A program made the position numbers and the translations under genes. A DNA stretch of 64,000 nucleotides from Lichenostomus cassidix (lineage: Eukaryota > Chordata > Aves > Passeriformes > Meliphagidae). Within the stretch, counting starts at the first letter, position 1, and every line of letters begins with the position of its first letter. The notes beneath the pieces are model-generated. The model was given only the letters and a program-made list of their open reading frames with translations, ran no database searches and was not told where the DNA came from. The stretch covers positions 1 to 64,000 of the forward strand of contig VLJF02000033.1 of assembly GCA_008360975.2 (NCBI GenBank). Direction: 5' to 3'. Below, piece after piece: positions 1 through 10,200 of this stretch.

Positions 1-110
1 GGTATACTTGGTGGGTGATGCAGGCAGATGGGGAAACCTGTTGTGTACCACAAGGAGACCTTATCTTAAGTGAGAACTGTGTAGATGGTAATAGAATAAG
101 GGGTGGATAA
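1..110 (+). pseudogene. 3' end of ERV-L-like pol plus polypurine tract
   Basis: The first 110 bases match, in inverted orientation, the end of the pol frame found near 61726-61790 on the other strand. The reading frame runs off the left edge and stops at a TAA at 108-110. A purine-rich stretch (AATAGAATAAGGGGTGGA) immediately precedes the LTR and fits a polypurine tract. There is no room for an env gene between the integrase tail and the LTR, which fits ERV-L-type elements. Relative to the right-hand copy, one extra base shifts the last codons so that the frame ends a little later. The rest of this element lies outside the window. Confidence 0.75.
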
Positions 111-628
111 TGTCCTAGGTTGCAATATAGATATAGTTTTCTATTACCACCAGCTGTGGGCCGTTAGCTGCTATCACCTGCTAATGACCCACTCCGGATG
201 ACAGGCAATGGGCCATCCGTTAGCTGTTATCACCTGCTAATGACCCACCCCGGATGACAGGCAATGGGCCATCAGGGACCCACCGTGTGACTCATGGACT
301 TATCTCATCCCATTGTGAGATGCTCTGCCGAGGAGGAAGGAGCCAGGTGTTCCTACCTGGATATAACCTGGCCTTGGAACTGCCTGAGCGAGCCCTGTCT
401 ACTGGGTTCCCAGAGGACGAGAGCTACCACTGGATCTTTTAGCTGGAGACTAGACCTTCACAGGATCACCGCTTCAACTGGACTACTTCAGTTGGACTGC
501 TACTACCACCCTTACAGGGTGTTAGGTTGTATCTGACTTTGTCAGTGCTTTTCCTTGTATTATTTCACTTATTTTTAATTTCAATCTGGACTTGTGATCT
601 CCCACTGGTTTGTTTTCAAACCAAGACA
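111..628 (+). mobile_element. 3' LTR of ERV-L-like element
   Basis: The segment opens with TGTCCT and closes with AAGACA, giving the TGTC...GACA inverted ends of an LTR. A second copy of the same family lies at 61163-61684 on the other strand and is very similar along its whole length. That comparison sets the boundaries, since homology ends at 628. The 3' edge is less certain than the 5' edge, because the last ten bases are less conserved between copies. The element body lies left of the window. Confidence 0.8.
161..272 (+). repeat. Tandem duplication of 56 bp in LTR U3
   Basis: Two head-to-tail 56-bp units, starting at 161 and 217, both begin CCGTTAGCTG and end GGGCCAT. The same duplication is present in the inverted LTR at the right end of the window, so it predates both insertions. 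Duplicated U3 blocks of this size are often enhancers in retroviruses; that role here is inference. Confidence 0.85.
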
Positions 629-1950
629 ATCATCAAGTAGAAAGAATAAAAATTTGCAGTAATTGGTTTGGATTCAAGATCTCTAGAAATAAAGTCCGTT
701 CTTCTTAGAGACTTGTCATTTTACTTACCTGCCAAGAACAACTTCAAAGAAAAATTCTGTAAACCTTCAATAATTTATGCATTCATACACAACCACTTCC
801 AGTCTACTGGAGAAATTGAAGTCAATCACAAAGTTTCTACTTCCCCCTACTTTCTCTTCATGTGTTTCTTGTTTTGGGGTTTTTTTGGGGGGGAAGGTTT
901 ATTGTTGTTGTTGTTGTTTAGGTTTTGAGGGTTTTTGTTTGGTTGGTTTCTTTGTGGGTTTGTTTGTTTGTTTGGGGTACTTTTGTCCTTTGGACTCAAA
1001 GGCTAAAAATAACCTCTTTTGTTGAAGATGATAATTTGATTTGAGACCAGGCCAGTATTAATTACAACACCTCTTCAATAAGCCTGATAGAAGGCAGAAA
1101 GCAGGCTCAAAAAGACACAGTAACCACTGAATTGTTTGATCCTTGGTCTTGAGTTATACGGCCACAGCTCCTAGCATAATAGCTAGATACAAAACACAGG
1201 TTACCTTGCTATTACAAAAGGCTGAGGTTTGGATATGGTTTTGTTTTTCTGCTAAGTGCCCCCATTCAAAAACTTACCTCCAACTCCTTTAGCAAAGTTA
1301 CTTCAGTAAGCATACTCAAAATCAGATGAGTTAAAATTTTATTCCAGAGTCAAAAAATCTGTGGCAAGTGAGTTCTACAGTAAAGCATTTCAGAGCTTTC
1401 GCCCTACTGTCAAACAACATTAAAACAACTGAACAGCTCCCCACATGACTGAGTGCTTCTAGAATACAATGAAAAAATTCAGGTGCGGCACAAAACCACA
1501 TCCAGCAAGAAAGACAAACATTTCACAAAGGATTGACATTAACCCTGCATGAGGGTTCTGAATCTGAAAGGGAACCAAAACGAAAATCAAAGGTAGAGCT
1601 AAAATAAAACACAATATTTCAAACAGCTAATAACAATAAGAAAACAAAACTAAAGACACGGTGAAAGGAAGTTTCTATGGTCTCTATTAGCTGAGATGAA
1701 AAAAAGGGATGAAAAAAAATCAAAACATCTCATCAAAAAAAAGCTAAAATGGACTAGAGATATAAGGCGTGCGGCACTATGAAAGAAATTAAAATAATCC
1801 TGCCTAAAGCATTACCCTGGACAGGCAGTGAAGAGAGGGTGGTACTGGAAGAATGCCTTCACTTCACCTGCTTCCTTCTGGGACAGCTATATCTGCTGCA
1901 GCTATGCATGTCTGAAGTAGTGGCTAATTCCTTTTTGTTCCTTCTTGCTG
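629..1950. other. Intergenic sequence, no gene recognised
   Basis: I see no conserved coding frame or RNA gene here. About 870-980 is a low-complexity G/T tract with runs of GTT and GTTT. The rest is A/T-rich, with several A-runs around 1690-1745. The stretch may include the non-coding 3' part of the minus-strand class I element whose integrase remnant begins just to the right, but I could not confirm that. Confidence 0.5.
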
Positions 1951-1954
1951 CACC

Positions 1955-2420
1955 TTATGCCCCTCAGTGCAAATGCTGCTGGAAGCCTGGAATGGTCCTT
2001 TCGACTTTGTTTCTAAAGTCACAGTTTTTCCGTTTGGCAGACATCCAGTCTCCGGCCTGGAACAGATGGGCAGGTGCGTCTGGAGAACGGATCAAATCTG
2101 CGCAGCTTCTGCGAAGTGGAATTTCAAAGCTGTTCGATACCTCGGCAAGCTAAGCTACTTTCTCAGCTGGGCACTTTTTTTGGCATAGACATCATTTAAC
2201 CTGCATGGCCTGCTGTGCAATAAATATTTCATAAGGACTTCTGTTGTCTCTCCGCCTGGCTTGCATGCGGATTTTCAGGAAGGCTAGAGGCAAGGCCTGA
2301 ACATATGTCTTGGATGGTTTTCACCAATTGGACTCGTCAGCGTTTTGAGGGTTCCATTCACACATTCAGCCTTACCCCCTTGCCTGGGATAAGCAAGGAA
2401 TGGACAGATCTTAGGGAATT
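1955..2420 (-). pseudogene. Class I (gamma-like) ERV integrase remnant
   Basis: Reading the minus strand from about 2420 downward, three pieces in order resemble the second half of a gammaretrovirus-like integrase. First is a block ending in GGKAECVNGTLK, whose glutamate sits where the E of the DDE triad is expected. Second, near 2260-2170, is a piece with SPYEIF. Third, near 2080-2040, is a piece with FQAGDW, like the C-terminal domain. The pieces lie in different frames separated by stops, so this is a broken fossil. No flanking LTR was identified. The order and spacing are right for one decayed gene; assignment to class I rests on motif likeness only. Confidence 0.6.
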
Positions 2421-2429
2421 CCCAAAAGC

Positions 2430-4008
2430 TGAGGAACTTTTCTGATCACGGCAGGGGGGGCTGAGGCCAAAGGAAGCGTGCGCTTTGGAATGCTAGGGTT
2501 GAGCAGAGCTTTCAGCAGCTGCCTTGCTGTGCCAGTGCTAAAGGGGTGAGCTTGAGACCATCTCTCCAAGTGCTCACCTGACACTGGTTCCGCGTGTGTC
2601 CCGACAATGTGTCTTGAAGATTTTGTTCTCAACCTTGGCTCCCGGCAAGAAGCAAGACAGGAGAGGGCTCTCGTAGCCCCCAGGCCTTGGAGCATAGCAA
2701 TGGCTTTGGTCTTTCTAGCCTGGGGAAAGGGTAGCCAAAAGTGCTGGCAAGGTTACAAGTGGAAAAAAGGCAAAAATGCCTCCACCCCTCAGTTCTACCA
2801 GCTTCCATAGCTTGCTGGTGGTGCCGGTGACGCTGCTTGCGTCAGCTTCCCTAGCTGAAGTCAGCCCCCCATCTCAAGGCTTCCTTCCCTGAGGCGCCGT
2901 GGTGTCACAGGGGGAGCCTGGCTTCCCATTGAGTCCCACAGCATCAACACACCATCTCCAGGGTGCCTGCAACGGGGTGACAATGCACGGGTGGCCTCGT
3001 CGCTGTGTCACAATGGCCCCTGCACAGGCTTGCACGAGCCCCAGGCTCGCAGTTGGCCCTTGGCTGCAGGAGCGGGTGGCTGGGTGGCCGGGAGCTGCAG
3101 GCCCGTGGGGGGGGGGGGGGGACTTGGGGCGGGAAAGTGGCAGGGATGATCGGGTGGCCTGCACACCGTGCTGCAGCTGCACGTGCCGGGTGACACTGAG
3201 CCCCTGTGCAAGCCAAGGCAGGCAGCCCTCTCCGGCAAACAGCCAGGGCTGTGGTGCGCCCCACAGCAGCTCCCTGCAAAGGCAGGCTTGAGCAGCTTGG
3301 AGGCCCAAAAACCTGCGGAAGGCAGTCTGCCTCTTCGATTTCTGTCGAGAGGTGGGGCAGAAATGTCCATTTGGGGACGGGGGGGGCACTTTCCACGAAC
3401 TCGGGACAGCAGCAGCTCTTGGGATTTGCTTCCCCTCCGAAGGGGACGGTGGGAGGGACTGGCTCAGCCTTGATCTGTCACCTGCATGCCACGAGAGAGC
3501 ACAAAATGCACCTGCATCCCGTGAAGGGGAGGGGCATCCTGGAGCACAGCCATTCCCCTGGCAAGCCATGAGCCCCGGGACAGCTGGTTCCTGGGCAGGA
3601 TCCTGCCAGGAGCTGTGCAAGCTGGGAGAGTGAAGCCCACCTGCAGCAGGCTGCTGCTAGCATGAGTGATCCCATGGGCTCTCATAAGGCTCTCCCAGCT
3701 TCCCGCAGTGTCCCTGTGTTGCCTTTTTCAGCCTAGAAATTAAACTCAAGATCATTTTAGTTGAGGAGCTCATAGAAAAGTGGATCTTTCTTGCAGCTCC
3801 AGGGGCATTTCTGGAAGAATATCCACAAAAGCCCACCCCCAGAGGGCTGAACACAGCCCTGTAGGTTTTAGGACCAAACAAACAGAATTGATCAAAAGCA
3901 CCAACTTGGAGTAGAAGTGGTGATGAGACTCCCCCCAGGTTAAGCCCCTTCTCTTCTCTGGAGCCCCCCACCCTGTCTCTTGAAGATTTTGTTCTCAGCC
4001 TTGGTTCC
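2430..4008. other. GC-rich intergenic segment
   Basis: About 2870-3640 is GC-rich with a poly-G run at 3107-3120. Long frames open on both strands there, but they show no recognisable domain and look like by-products of base composition. A roughly 30-base sequence (TGAAGATTTTGTTCTCA core) occurs twice, at 2612 and 3981, the second copy ending where the LTR at 4009 begins. It may be part of an older element interrupted by that LTR. No gene is called. Confidence 0.45.
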
Positions 4009-5528
4009 TGCCAGAGACTGAAATAGTTCATGTCTCAAACATTGGTATAAAGTTTTGCTCATTGTGACAAATACTGTGTAAAGAAGCCACAATCAAAGAA
4101 GCCTCCCTAAACACACCTGACTGGGACTTTGGACTGTGAGTGAAATTGCTTAGATTAGAACAAAGGAAAGCTACTGTTCAGTCTTGTCAGCTTGAGGGGA
4201 CAGTATGCATTGACAAAGGCCAAAGACACCAGCTGCACTGAGGATCATCCCTGGCTGAGTTTGGAGTGGGGGCAGAGCTCGGCCCACAGAAACCAGGTTT
4301 GCAGACTTCTCCCCAGCGGAGGGGGGGTGGAGGAGGTTTGCGGCGCATGGTGTAATATAGGATTTAACTCTGTGCGATTTGGTTATGCGGATTAAGTAGA
4401 AACAAGAGATCTCTAAAGATGGGTTTTAGAGCATGAGAGTTTATTATGAAGGAGCATGGGTGTGAGAGGCTTGCTAGGCTGCAAGACGCAGCTCAAAGCA
4501 GGCCAGAGAAGCAAGAGAGAGAGGGAGAGAGAGGCAAAAAGAGAGAGCAAAAGAGAGAGAGCAAAAAGAGAGCGATTTGCCATTTACAATACAATAAATC
4601 ATCTTCTGTTTTGAATATTCTAATTCTCTTTAACCAATCTGAGACAAGCTACAAACCCTACAACATTTACATACAACCTATAAGAATCATCACATTACCA
4701 TATGGGGTATTTATATTTTAAACCTTAAAAAACTGCTTTTTGGAATCTCTGCCAGGCAGGCAGGGTCTGCTCTGACCTTTGGACCTGCCTAGGCAGAGGG
4801 CATTGTTCTATCAAGAAGGAGGATTACCTTCAGTGGCTATACCATTGTTTCCTAGTTACTCATCAATTCAAAATTTGTCTTCATCTTAATCTTGCTTATA
4901 CCTTCCATATTTTCAGCATCTTTTGCAAGGTAATCATATCTATAAGGCTTTCCTATTTCATCTTCCCCAACAGTGTAACCTCTGGTCAGAGGTAATAAAC
5001 ACCCATCTGTTACACAAACTGGCCCAGCTGTGGAACCCCCAATCCCACCAGCCACATCCACAGGACTTTCACATGAGAGGCAGCTGAGGGGGAGTCACAA
5101 TTCATCAAAGACCCCCCAAAGTGCTAGGCCTTGCACCACAGGACTGCAGGTGATGCAGGCAGAGTCTGCTGCAAGAGACTGCCCCCTCCCCCAGGGGGAC
5201 ATGCCTGGACATTGCCACCTGGCCTGAGTGTATATTAACCCATGGGATTCTGTGTTTTTCAGGGGGACCATCACCACCAAGAAGACCGGCTGGAGAGGAT
5301 CAATGCGACATCACTGGGATCCATGGATGGTGATATTTTCTTTCTTCCTCTTTCTATTTCCCACCACCTCTTTGCCTACTTCTCCTCTTCTCTCTTCTCC
5401 TCTCTCTCTTCCTCATATTTACTATCAAATAAAACCCATACTATTGACTGGCATATGGTCTGGTCTCGTTTGCACCTTTATTCAGGCAGAGGTTATTTCC
5501 AATGAACCTTAATATTTGGATCATGACA
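4009..5528 (+). mobile_element. Class I-like LTR (family A), with nested solo LTR
   Basis: The LTR starts TGCCAGAGACTGAAATAG and ends GGATCATGACA. It belongs to the same family as the copies at 27842-32191, 55026-55940 and 58792-59698, whose intact starts read TGTCAGAGACTG. Without the insertion at 4356-4972 plus its 6-base duplication it is about 897 bp. A TATA-like GTGTATATTAA near 5229 and an AATAAA near 5429 place it on +. It is followed directly by decayed gammaretrovirus-like gag, with no primer-binding site or leader. It is therefore either a 5' LTR with a deletion or a later insertion into an older gag. A possible TTCC duplication with a one-base offset favours the latter weakly. Confidence 0.75.
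4356..4972 (-). mobile_element. Nested solo LTR with 6-bp TSD GTGTAA
   Basis: This 617-bp block interrupts the family A LTR. The host sequence GTGTAA stands on both sides (4350-4355 and 4973-4978), a perfect 6-bp target-site duplication. The uninterrupted site is visible in the sister LTRs near 55369 and 59140. On the minus strand it begins TGTTGGGGAAGATG, with a TATAAATA at 4708-4715. The same family recurs as a solo LTR at 49194-49784. A 6-bp duplication is usual for alpha/beta-type (class II) ERVs. Confidence 0.85.
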
Positions 5529-5883
5529 TTTCCCTGGAGGAATTGGTTAGAAAAACACAACAGATACATGTGAGAAGGGATGAGGAAAAGGTAAATGCGA
5601 AGGCAAAAATGATGGCAGAGTTCTTCCAGCCCTGAGGGGAAAAAACAGTGTTTCCAAGGCCCCCCCCCCATGACAGAGGGGACAGAATTGGCCATGAGGA
5701 GGTGGCAGAGGCATTGCCCCCTCGGCAGAGGAGAGCTGACCGAAGCAGCGGTTGGGATCAGTGTGCCAACTGCGGGACAGTGGGACACTGGAAGCGGGAG
5801 TGTCTGCAGAAACTGCTGGATCCTCAGGAGGAGGAAGTCCAGAGGACTTCCAGAGGACAAAAGATAATGAAGAGGGATTGTTA
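5529..5883 (+). pseudogene. Gammaretrovirus-like gag remnant (capsid end and nucleocapsid)
   Basis: A charged, helix-like stretch (5531-5630) is followed, after a stop and frame changes, by a single CCHC zinc knuckle: C-x2-C-x4-H-x4-C, residues CANCGTVGHWKREC, at about 5762-5803. One knuckle, preceded by a basic region, is the gammaretrovirus pattern; alpha and beta types carry two. Stops separate the pieces, so no functional Gag is made. It joins the family A LTR on the left without a leader and is cut on the right by a candidate LTR at 5920. Confidence 0.7.
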
Positions 5884-5919
5884 GGGGTGTTAGGGGCTTC
5901 CATTATACCAGAGACCAAC

Positions 5920-6260
5920 TGTCGGCATTTGATTTTGGGGTCTCAGCCTGGTTCATGCAAAGCCCCATTTATTGAACAGAAAACATCATGGTTTTATACT
6001 ATTACAAACTTAACTTAAGTGTTCCAAGAACTTGGTTTCCAGGGTTACATGTTTTACTTTCTTAATGGGTCACTGATCACAGTGATCATTCCCAATCCCT
6101 CCTGCTAATCATGTAAACATAGTCTTGCCTCAATCAGTCTCAGCCCTTGCCAGGGGTGATTCAGTTTATCTCTCTCACTTTAACTGATAACAAAAGACTT
6201 CTGCAGCTGCTGGACTTCGCAGCTAACACCTTGCACTCCCACAACCAACCACACAGGACA
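5920..6260 (-). mobile_element. Candidate 341-bp solo LTR inside gag-pol remnant
   Basis: The block separates the gag remnant from protease-like sequence. On the minus strand it begins TGTCCTGTGTGG and ends GCCGACA, a TGTC...GACA inverted end pair. A TTTATT at 5969-5974 gives AATAAA on the minus strand. The flanks are CAAC and AAAC, so any 4-bp target duplication is imperfect. Just to the right, the sequence TGATAAATTTTAAA is repeated. I take it as a solo LTR of an unnamed family. Confidence 0.5.
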
Positions 6261-6294
6261 AAACTGATAAATTTTAAAATTGATAAATTTTAAA

Positions 6295-7265
6295 GTGAGT
6301 CCAGATCAGGAGGTGGTATGCTTCCTGGCAGACACAGGAGCCTCTCATTCCACTTTGAATTCTATCCCCACAGGGGGAAAGTTGTCAGAAGATCTTTGAT
6401 TATTCAAGGGGTAAGTGGAAAAGATGAGCAGGTGAGTTTTATTCAACTGTTACTGGTAGATGTGGGAGATAGGTTTGAAATGCATTAATTTGTTTGTTCC
6501 TAATTGTGATTGTAATTCACTGGGAAGAGATTTGATGGCTAAGGTGAGGATGCAAATTCATAATGTGAAAAATTATTTGGAGGCCAATTCTGTGGTAACT
6601 TTGTGTAAAATGTCTGAGAAAGCTTATGCTGAAATCAACCCAGAAGTGTGGGCAGCCCCAGGAAAATATGAAAAATTAGATATAGAGCCTCTCCAAATCA
6701 CTTTGAAGCAACCAGGACAAGTGGTGTCTAAGAAGCAATACCCTCTTTCACGGGAGGGAAGGCAAGGGTTATAGCCTGTTATTGACTCCCGGCTAAAGGC
6801 AGGTCTTTTGGAGCCATGCTTGTCTCCCTATAACACTCCTGTCCTGCTGGTTAAAAAACCAGATGGAACTTACCGAATGCTGCAGGATTTGAGAACAATA
6901 AATGAAATTGATAAACCCAGGCATCCCACAGTTCTGGATCCCTATACCATACTGAATCAAATCCCTTCCTCACATCAGTACTATTTTCAGTACTGGATTG
7001 GAAGGATGCTTTCTGGGGGTGTCCAATTACAGAGGACAGTAAACAGTATTTTGCCTTTGAGTGGGAGCAGGAGGAAGGGAGGACAATGGTAAAACAGCGT
7101 TGACATGGACGGTCCTCCCGCAGGGATATAGAAGAGTCCCCCGTTTTGTTTGGGCAAGCCTTGCAGAAAATATTAAGAGAATTTACCCCACCCTCAGGAG
7201 TTATGTTGCTGCAGTATGTGGAGGATTTGCGTCCATCAGGAGAGCAGGAAGAAGTGGTAGAAGAG
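6295..7265 (+). pseudogene. Gammaretrovirus-like protease and reverse transcriptase remnant
   Basis: The frame starts near 6295 with a protease active-site motif, LADTGASHS (about 6329-6355), of the aspartic retropepsin type. It then passes through stops and frame changes into an RT N-terminal half (6600-7230). Recognisable landmarks are LLEPCLSPYNTPVLLVKKPDG (first 20 residues or fewer in any one motif are conserved) near 6810-6870 and a polymerase box near 7212 that reads YVED where YxDD is required. Stops at about 6395, 6770 and 7090, frameshifts and the altered catalytic box show it is dead. RNase H, integrase and env are absent; homology ends at a CpG-rich segment near 7265. Confidence 0.8.
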
Positions 7266-7655
7266 GCCGCCCGTGAGCACACCAGGGGAGGGCCGAGCGG
7301 ACTCCCGGCGAGATGCAGAGACGGAGGCGGCAGCACCGCGGGACATCAAATGGCTGAGGATCCCGCAGCCCGTTCCGCACCCCCTCACGCGAGCAGACCT
7401 GGCGCGGCGGGGCAGTGCTGTGGGGCAGTGCTGCGGGGCAGTGCTGTGGGAAGCTGTGAGGCTGCGCAGCCGTACGTACCGTGTGGCGGAGCTGCCGGGA
7501 ACCATTTTACTCCTCCCGGAAGGTTTGGGGGGCGCACAGAGACCCCGCGGCCGGTCGCTCCTCTTAGGAAATTTAATCCACGATGCCAGCAGGAGTCCTT
7601 TAATCGAAGAAAGGGATACTGCTGGGCAGTAGGGTGGATCTCCCTGGCGCCTCAT
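7255..7655. promoter_or_regulatory. CpG-rich island
   Basis: This 400-bp patch is GC- and CpG-rich (GCGGCGGGG, CCCGCGGCCGG), unlike the A/T-rich pol remnant on its left. It contains a short tandem, GGGGCAGTGCTGTG repeated three times near 7411-7450. It could be a first exon and promoter truncated from elsewhere, or simply GC-rich filler. I find no start codon with a convincing downstream exon on either strand. Confidence 0.4.
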
Positions 7656-7657
7656 CT

Positions 7658-7870
7658 TGCACACACCCCCCGCACACACACACCTACCCCCCGCCAAACC
7701 TCCCCCTCACCACACACAGACACACACACGTGAACCCACCACACCCCCAGACACAACCCCCAACGCACACACAGACACGCAGCCCCCAAACCCCTGCACA
7801 CACAGAGCCCCCGCACCCACACATCCACACACACCCCGCCACACACACACATGCTCCGCTCACAACCACA
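7658..7870. repeat. CA-rich low-complexity tract
   Basis: About 210 bases consist almost entirely of A and C, with repeated ACACAC, CCCCC and CCACAC. The long frames that open here on both strands (His/Pro/Thr-rich or Cys/Val/Gly-rich) are composition artefacts. Confidence 0.85.
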
Positions 7871-7929
7871 CCTCCCTCACCGCCACAGCCATCTGGCAGC
7901 ACCTGCTACTCACATGCTTCCTCACACCT

Positions 7930-9050
7930 TGCATTTCCTGGCTGCCCCCTCTCTAGCCTGCCTTTTCTCCGCTGCCTTGCATTGACTTGTTCACCCATCA
8001 CCCACCTTGACCTCCAGACCCATTTGTCCAGGTCCAGCCTTGTCTTTCCTTCTCCGTCTGAAACTCTCATTGCCTTGCTTGCCCCTCCCTTGCCTTGCTT
8101 TGCAAACTCACCACTTCTCTTCTCTTGCCCTTGAACCTGTCCCATGCCTTGCATTACCTTGCTGACCCCTTCCCCACCTGCAATTCAAAAGCCCTCTTTT
8201 TGGGGAATTTCTGCAATTTGCCTTGCCCTGCCTGCTCCTCCTAAGAGAGTCAAGGCTCTCCTGCATCCCCAGTGTTTCAGGAGCACATGAGATGAAGCCC
8301 AGGGGAGGATATATGCTCCCAGACTCATTTGACTGGGCACTGTTTTTCAGGCACCACTCCTTGCATGTCTTGAATTTTGGGCAGACAATCCACATCTCAC
8401 CTTTGGGCTCCAGGACTAGAATGACAGTTCTTTTGCATAGGAAGAAAAGCAGACAACCCCAGTGTTTTAGGTGCAGATTAGAGATGGCCCGTGTGGGATC
8501 AAGGCCAGACAGAGCAATCTGTCCTGGCCTCTTTTGTGTACCAACAATCCTTGAATGTACCTGTCACTTGCCTTGCCTTGGTAACACAACAGTTTCCTTG
8601 CCTTGCCCTGCTAACCCTCCCTAACCTTTCATTCCCTTGCATACCAATGCCCTACCCTTGACCTGCCTATGGCTTTCCTCCAGGGCCTTGCCTTGCCTTG
8701 CCAAGCCCTTCCTGTTTCTGCCTGCCCTCCCCATCACTGGGCTTACCTTCCTATGCCTAGCCTCATATATAACTTCTGGGCCTTCTCTCGCCTACCACTC
8801 CATTTGCTTTCCCCTCACTGCTCTGGCCTTGCCTCCCTCTCCCTTGACTTGCCTACAATTGCCTACAGTTGCTTTGCATTGCCTTGCCTGCATGGAAGGC
8901 AAGGTAAAGAGTGGTTAGCAAGGCAAAGCAAAGCAAGGAAGAAGTAGGCAGGGCAAGGCAAAGCAGACATAGAAAAGGCAAGCAAAGCAAGGGGAGGCTA
9001 GGAAAAACTAGGCAAGATACTGAAGGCAAGGCAAGGCTGAATGACTTGGA
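7930..9050. repeat. Degenerate CCTTG/CAAGG repeats in inverted halves
   Basis: From about 7930 to 8890 the + strand is peppered with CCTTGCCTTGC. From about 8890 to 9035 it switches to the complement, GGCAAGGCAAAGC. The switch point contains CCTTGCC, nine loop bases and GGCAAGG. The two halves could fold on each other. No coding content was recognised. Confidence 0.65.
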
Positions 9051-9540
9051 GTGCCTTTACTTGGGAAGCAAAGGGTATAGTTCCAGTGTCAGTGGAGCAG
9101 AAGTTAAGGTACCATGGGGAGGTATAGTCCAGCAAGATATTTCTGTCCTGGCCCCTTCTTGTGTGTAGGAGCAATGTGTTGGATGTATTCAATACTGGAG
9201 GGAGTATGCAACTTTGGCTTGGTAAGTTCCTGAATGAGTATGGCAGTGCTTTTTCATGGGAAGGAAAGCACATAGCTCCAGTGTGGGAGGTGCACAGAAG
9301 AAGCTGCCTAGTGGAATTCAAGGGTGACAGCAACTTTCTGTTGCTGTTTCTGCATGGTTGGTGTGTAAGCATGGCCTCAGTTTGTACAATGATGGAGTTG
9401 GTATGCGTCTTTGGAAGGTGGTCTCCTGAAAGATTCAATTTGGCATGTGGTTTTCACTTCTCAGAGAGAAAGTGTGCTGCCAGAATTTCACTTCTCTGAA
9501 ATTCTGGCAGCACACATCTTTTTTTAGACAAGGTAAGCAG
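8245..9540 (+). repeat. Degenerate interspersed ~190-bp repeat units
   Basis: A block with the core CCAGTGT followed by GGAG/GGTGCA recurs at about 8269, 8459, 9082 and 9278. Within each pair the spacing is 190-196 bases, and each copy is preceded by a GGAAG-AAAGC-like stretch. Parts of it (GTCCTGGC...CTTTTGTGT) recur with it. It looks like an old tandem family broken up by the pentamer repeats. Units beyond 9540 are doubtful. Confidence 0.45.
9472..9515. repeat. Perfect 19-bp hairpin with 6-base loop
   Basis: The left arm (9472-9490, starting GTGTGCTGCC) and the right arm (9497-9515, ending GGCAGCACAC) are exact reverse complements across 19 bp, separated by CTTCTC. The pairing ends abruptly on the outside. 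It may be a fold-back duplication or the end of a small inverted-repeat element. No transcript signal is visible. Confidence 0.9.
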
Positions 9541-9814
9541 CTATGCTGAGTCTTGGTGTGCAGGTGATCTAGTGTCCCTGGTAGGTAATGCCCAGTGTTC
9601 TGGCACTTTTGTATGGGATCAGTCCCTGGATGTTTTGTATTTTGGAGGAGCAGAGGCTATTTCTTTGGAGATAGGCTTATAGTTCCTCTCTTTGGTTAAG
9701 AAAGCAAGTTTGTGTGATAAATCACAGGTGTAGTTCACAAATCGTTTAAGAAAGATGTTCTCTACTTTTGTTAAGTTCTGCTTTTATAAAGATAGTTTCT
9801 GTTTTAAACCAAGC

Positions 9815-10200
9815 TGTTATGCTTGTAAGTGCCTTTGCACAACCCCCCATGAGGCACAAGGCAGCCTAGCACAACCCCCACCAGGAGCCTGCGCAACCCC
9901 ACAGTGAAGACTATGGCCAGCAACAACCACAACGCAGAGCACGCCAGCCTAGACGACTCAGCAGCCAATCAAGACTCACAAAGAGACGCCAATCAAGGCC
10001 CATGAGGGGACACAAGGGGAGGGAAATGCAAAGGAGTATAAAAGATGGTTACTTGTAACCATTGGGTGCAGTGCCGTGGGTGCAGCAGGAGACTCACCCG
10101 GCCGCCCAACGCTGTTTGGCTGATACCTGCTTGCTTTTTAATTAATAAATTCTTTAATTAGATCCACGTCTCTGATTGGCTTTTTGAGACCTAATTTATA
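9815..10200 (+). mobile_element. LTR with TATA box and poly(A) signal
   Basis: It begins TGTTATGCTTGTAAG. It has CCAATCA boxes near 9963-9996, TATAAAAG at about 10037 and AATAAA at about 10145 in the correct order for U3-R. The 3' boundary is uncertain. Similarity to neighbouring host repeat suggests an end near 10195. However, CCAAGC occurs at 9809-9814 and again at 10306-10311, which would make a 491-bp LTR with a 6-bp duplication. Confidence 0.65.

Noticed and set aside
2874..3620. 248-residue minus-strand frame
   Set aside because: GC-rich composition opens frames on both strands here; Pro/Ser/Ala/Cys-rich product has no domain, and other long frames overlap it on both strands.
4009..7265. 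LTR A plus gag/pol as one intact-architecture provirus
   Set aside because: No primer site or leader between LTR and gag, and no 3' LTR; a later LTR insertion or a large deletion fits equally well.
7634..8134. 166-residue His/Pro/Thr-rich frame
   Set aside because: Encoded by the CA-rich tract and CCTTG repeats.
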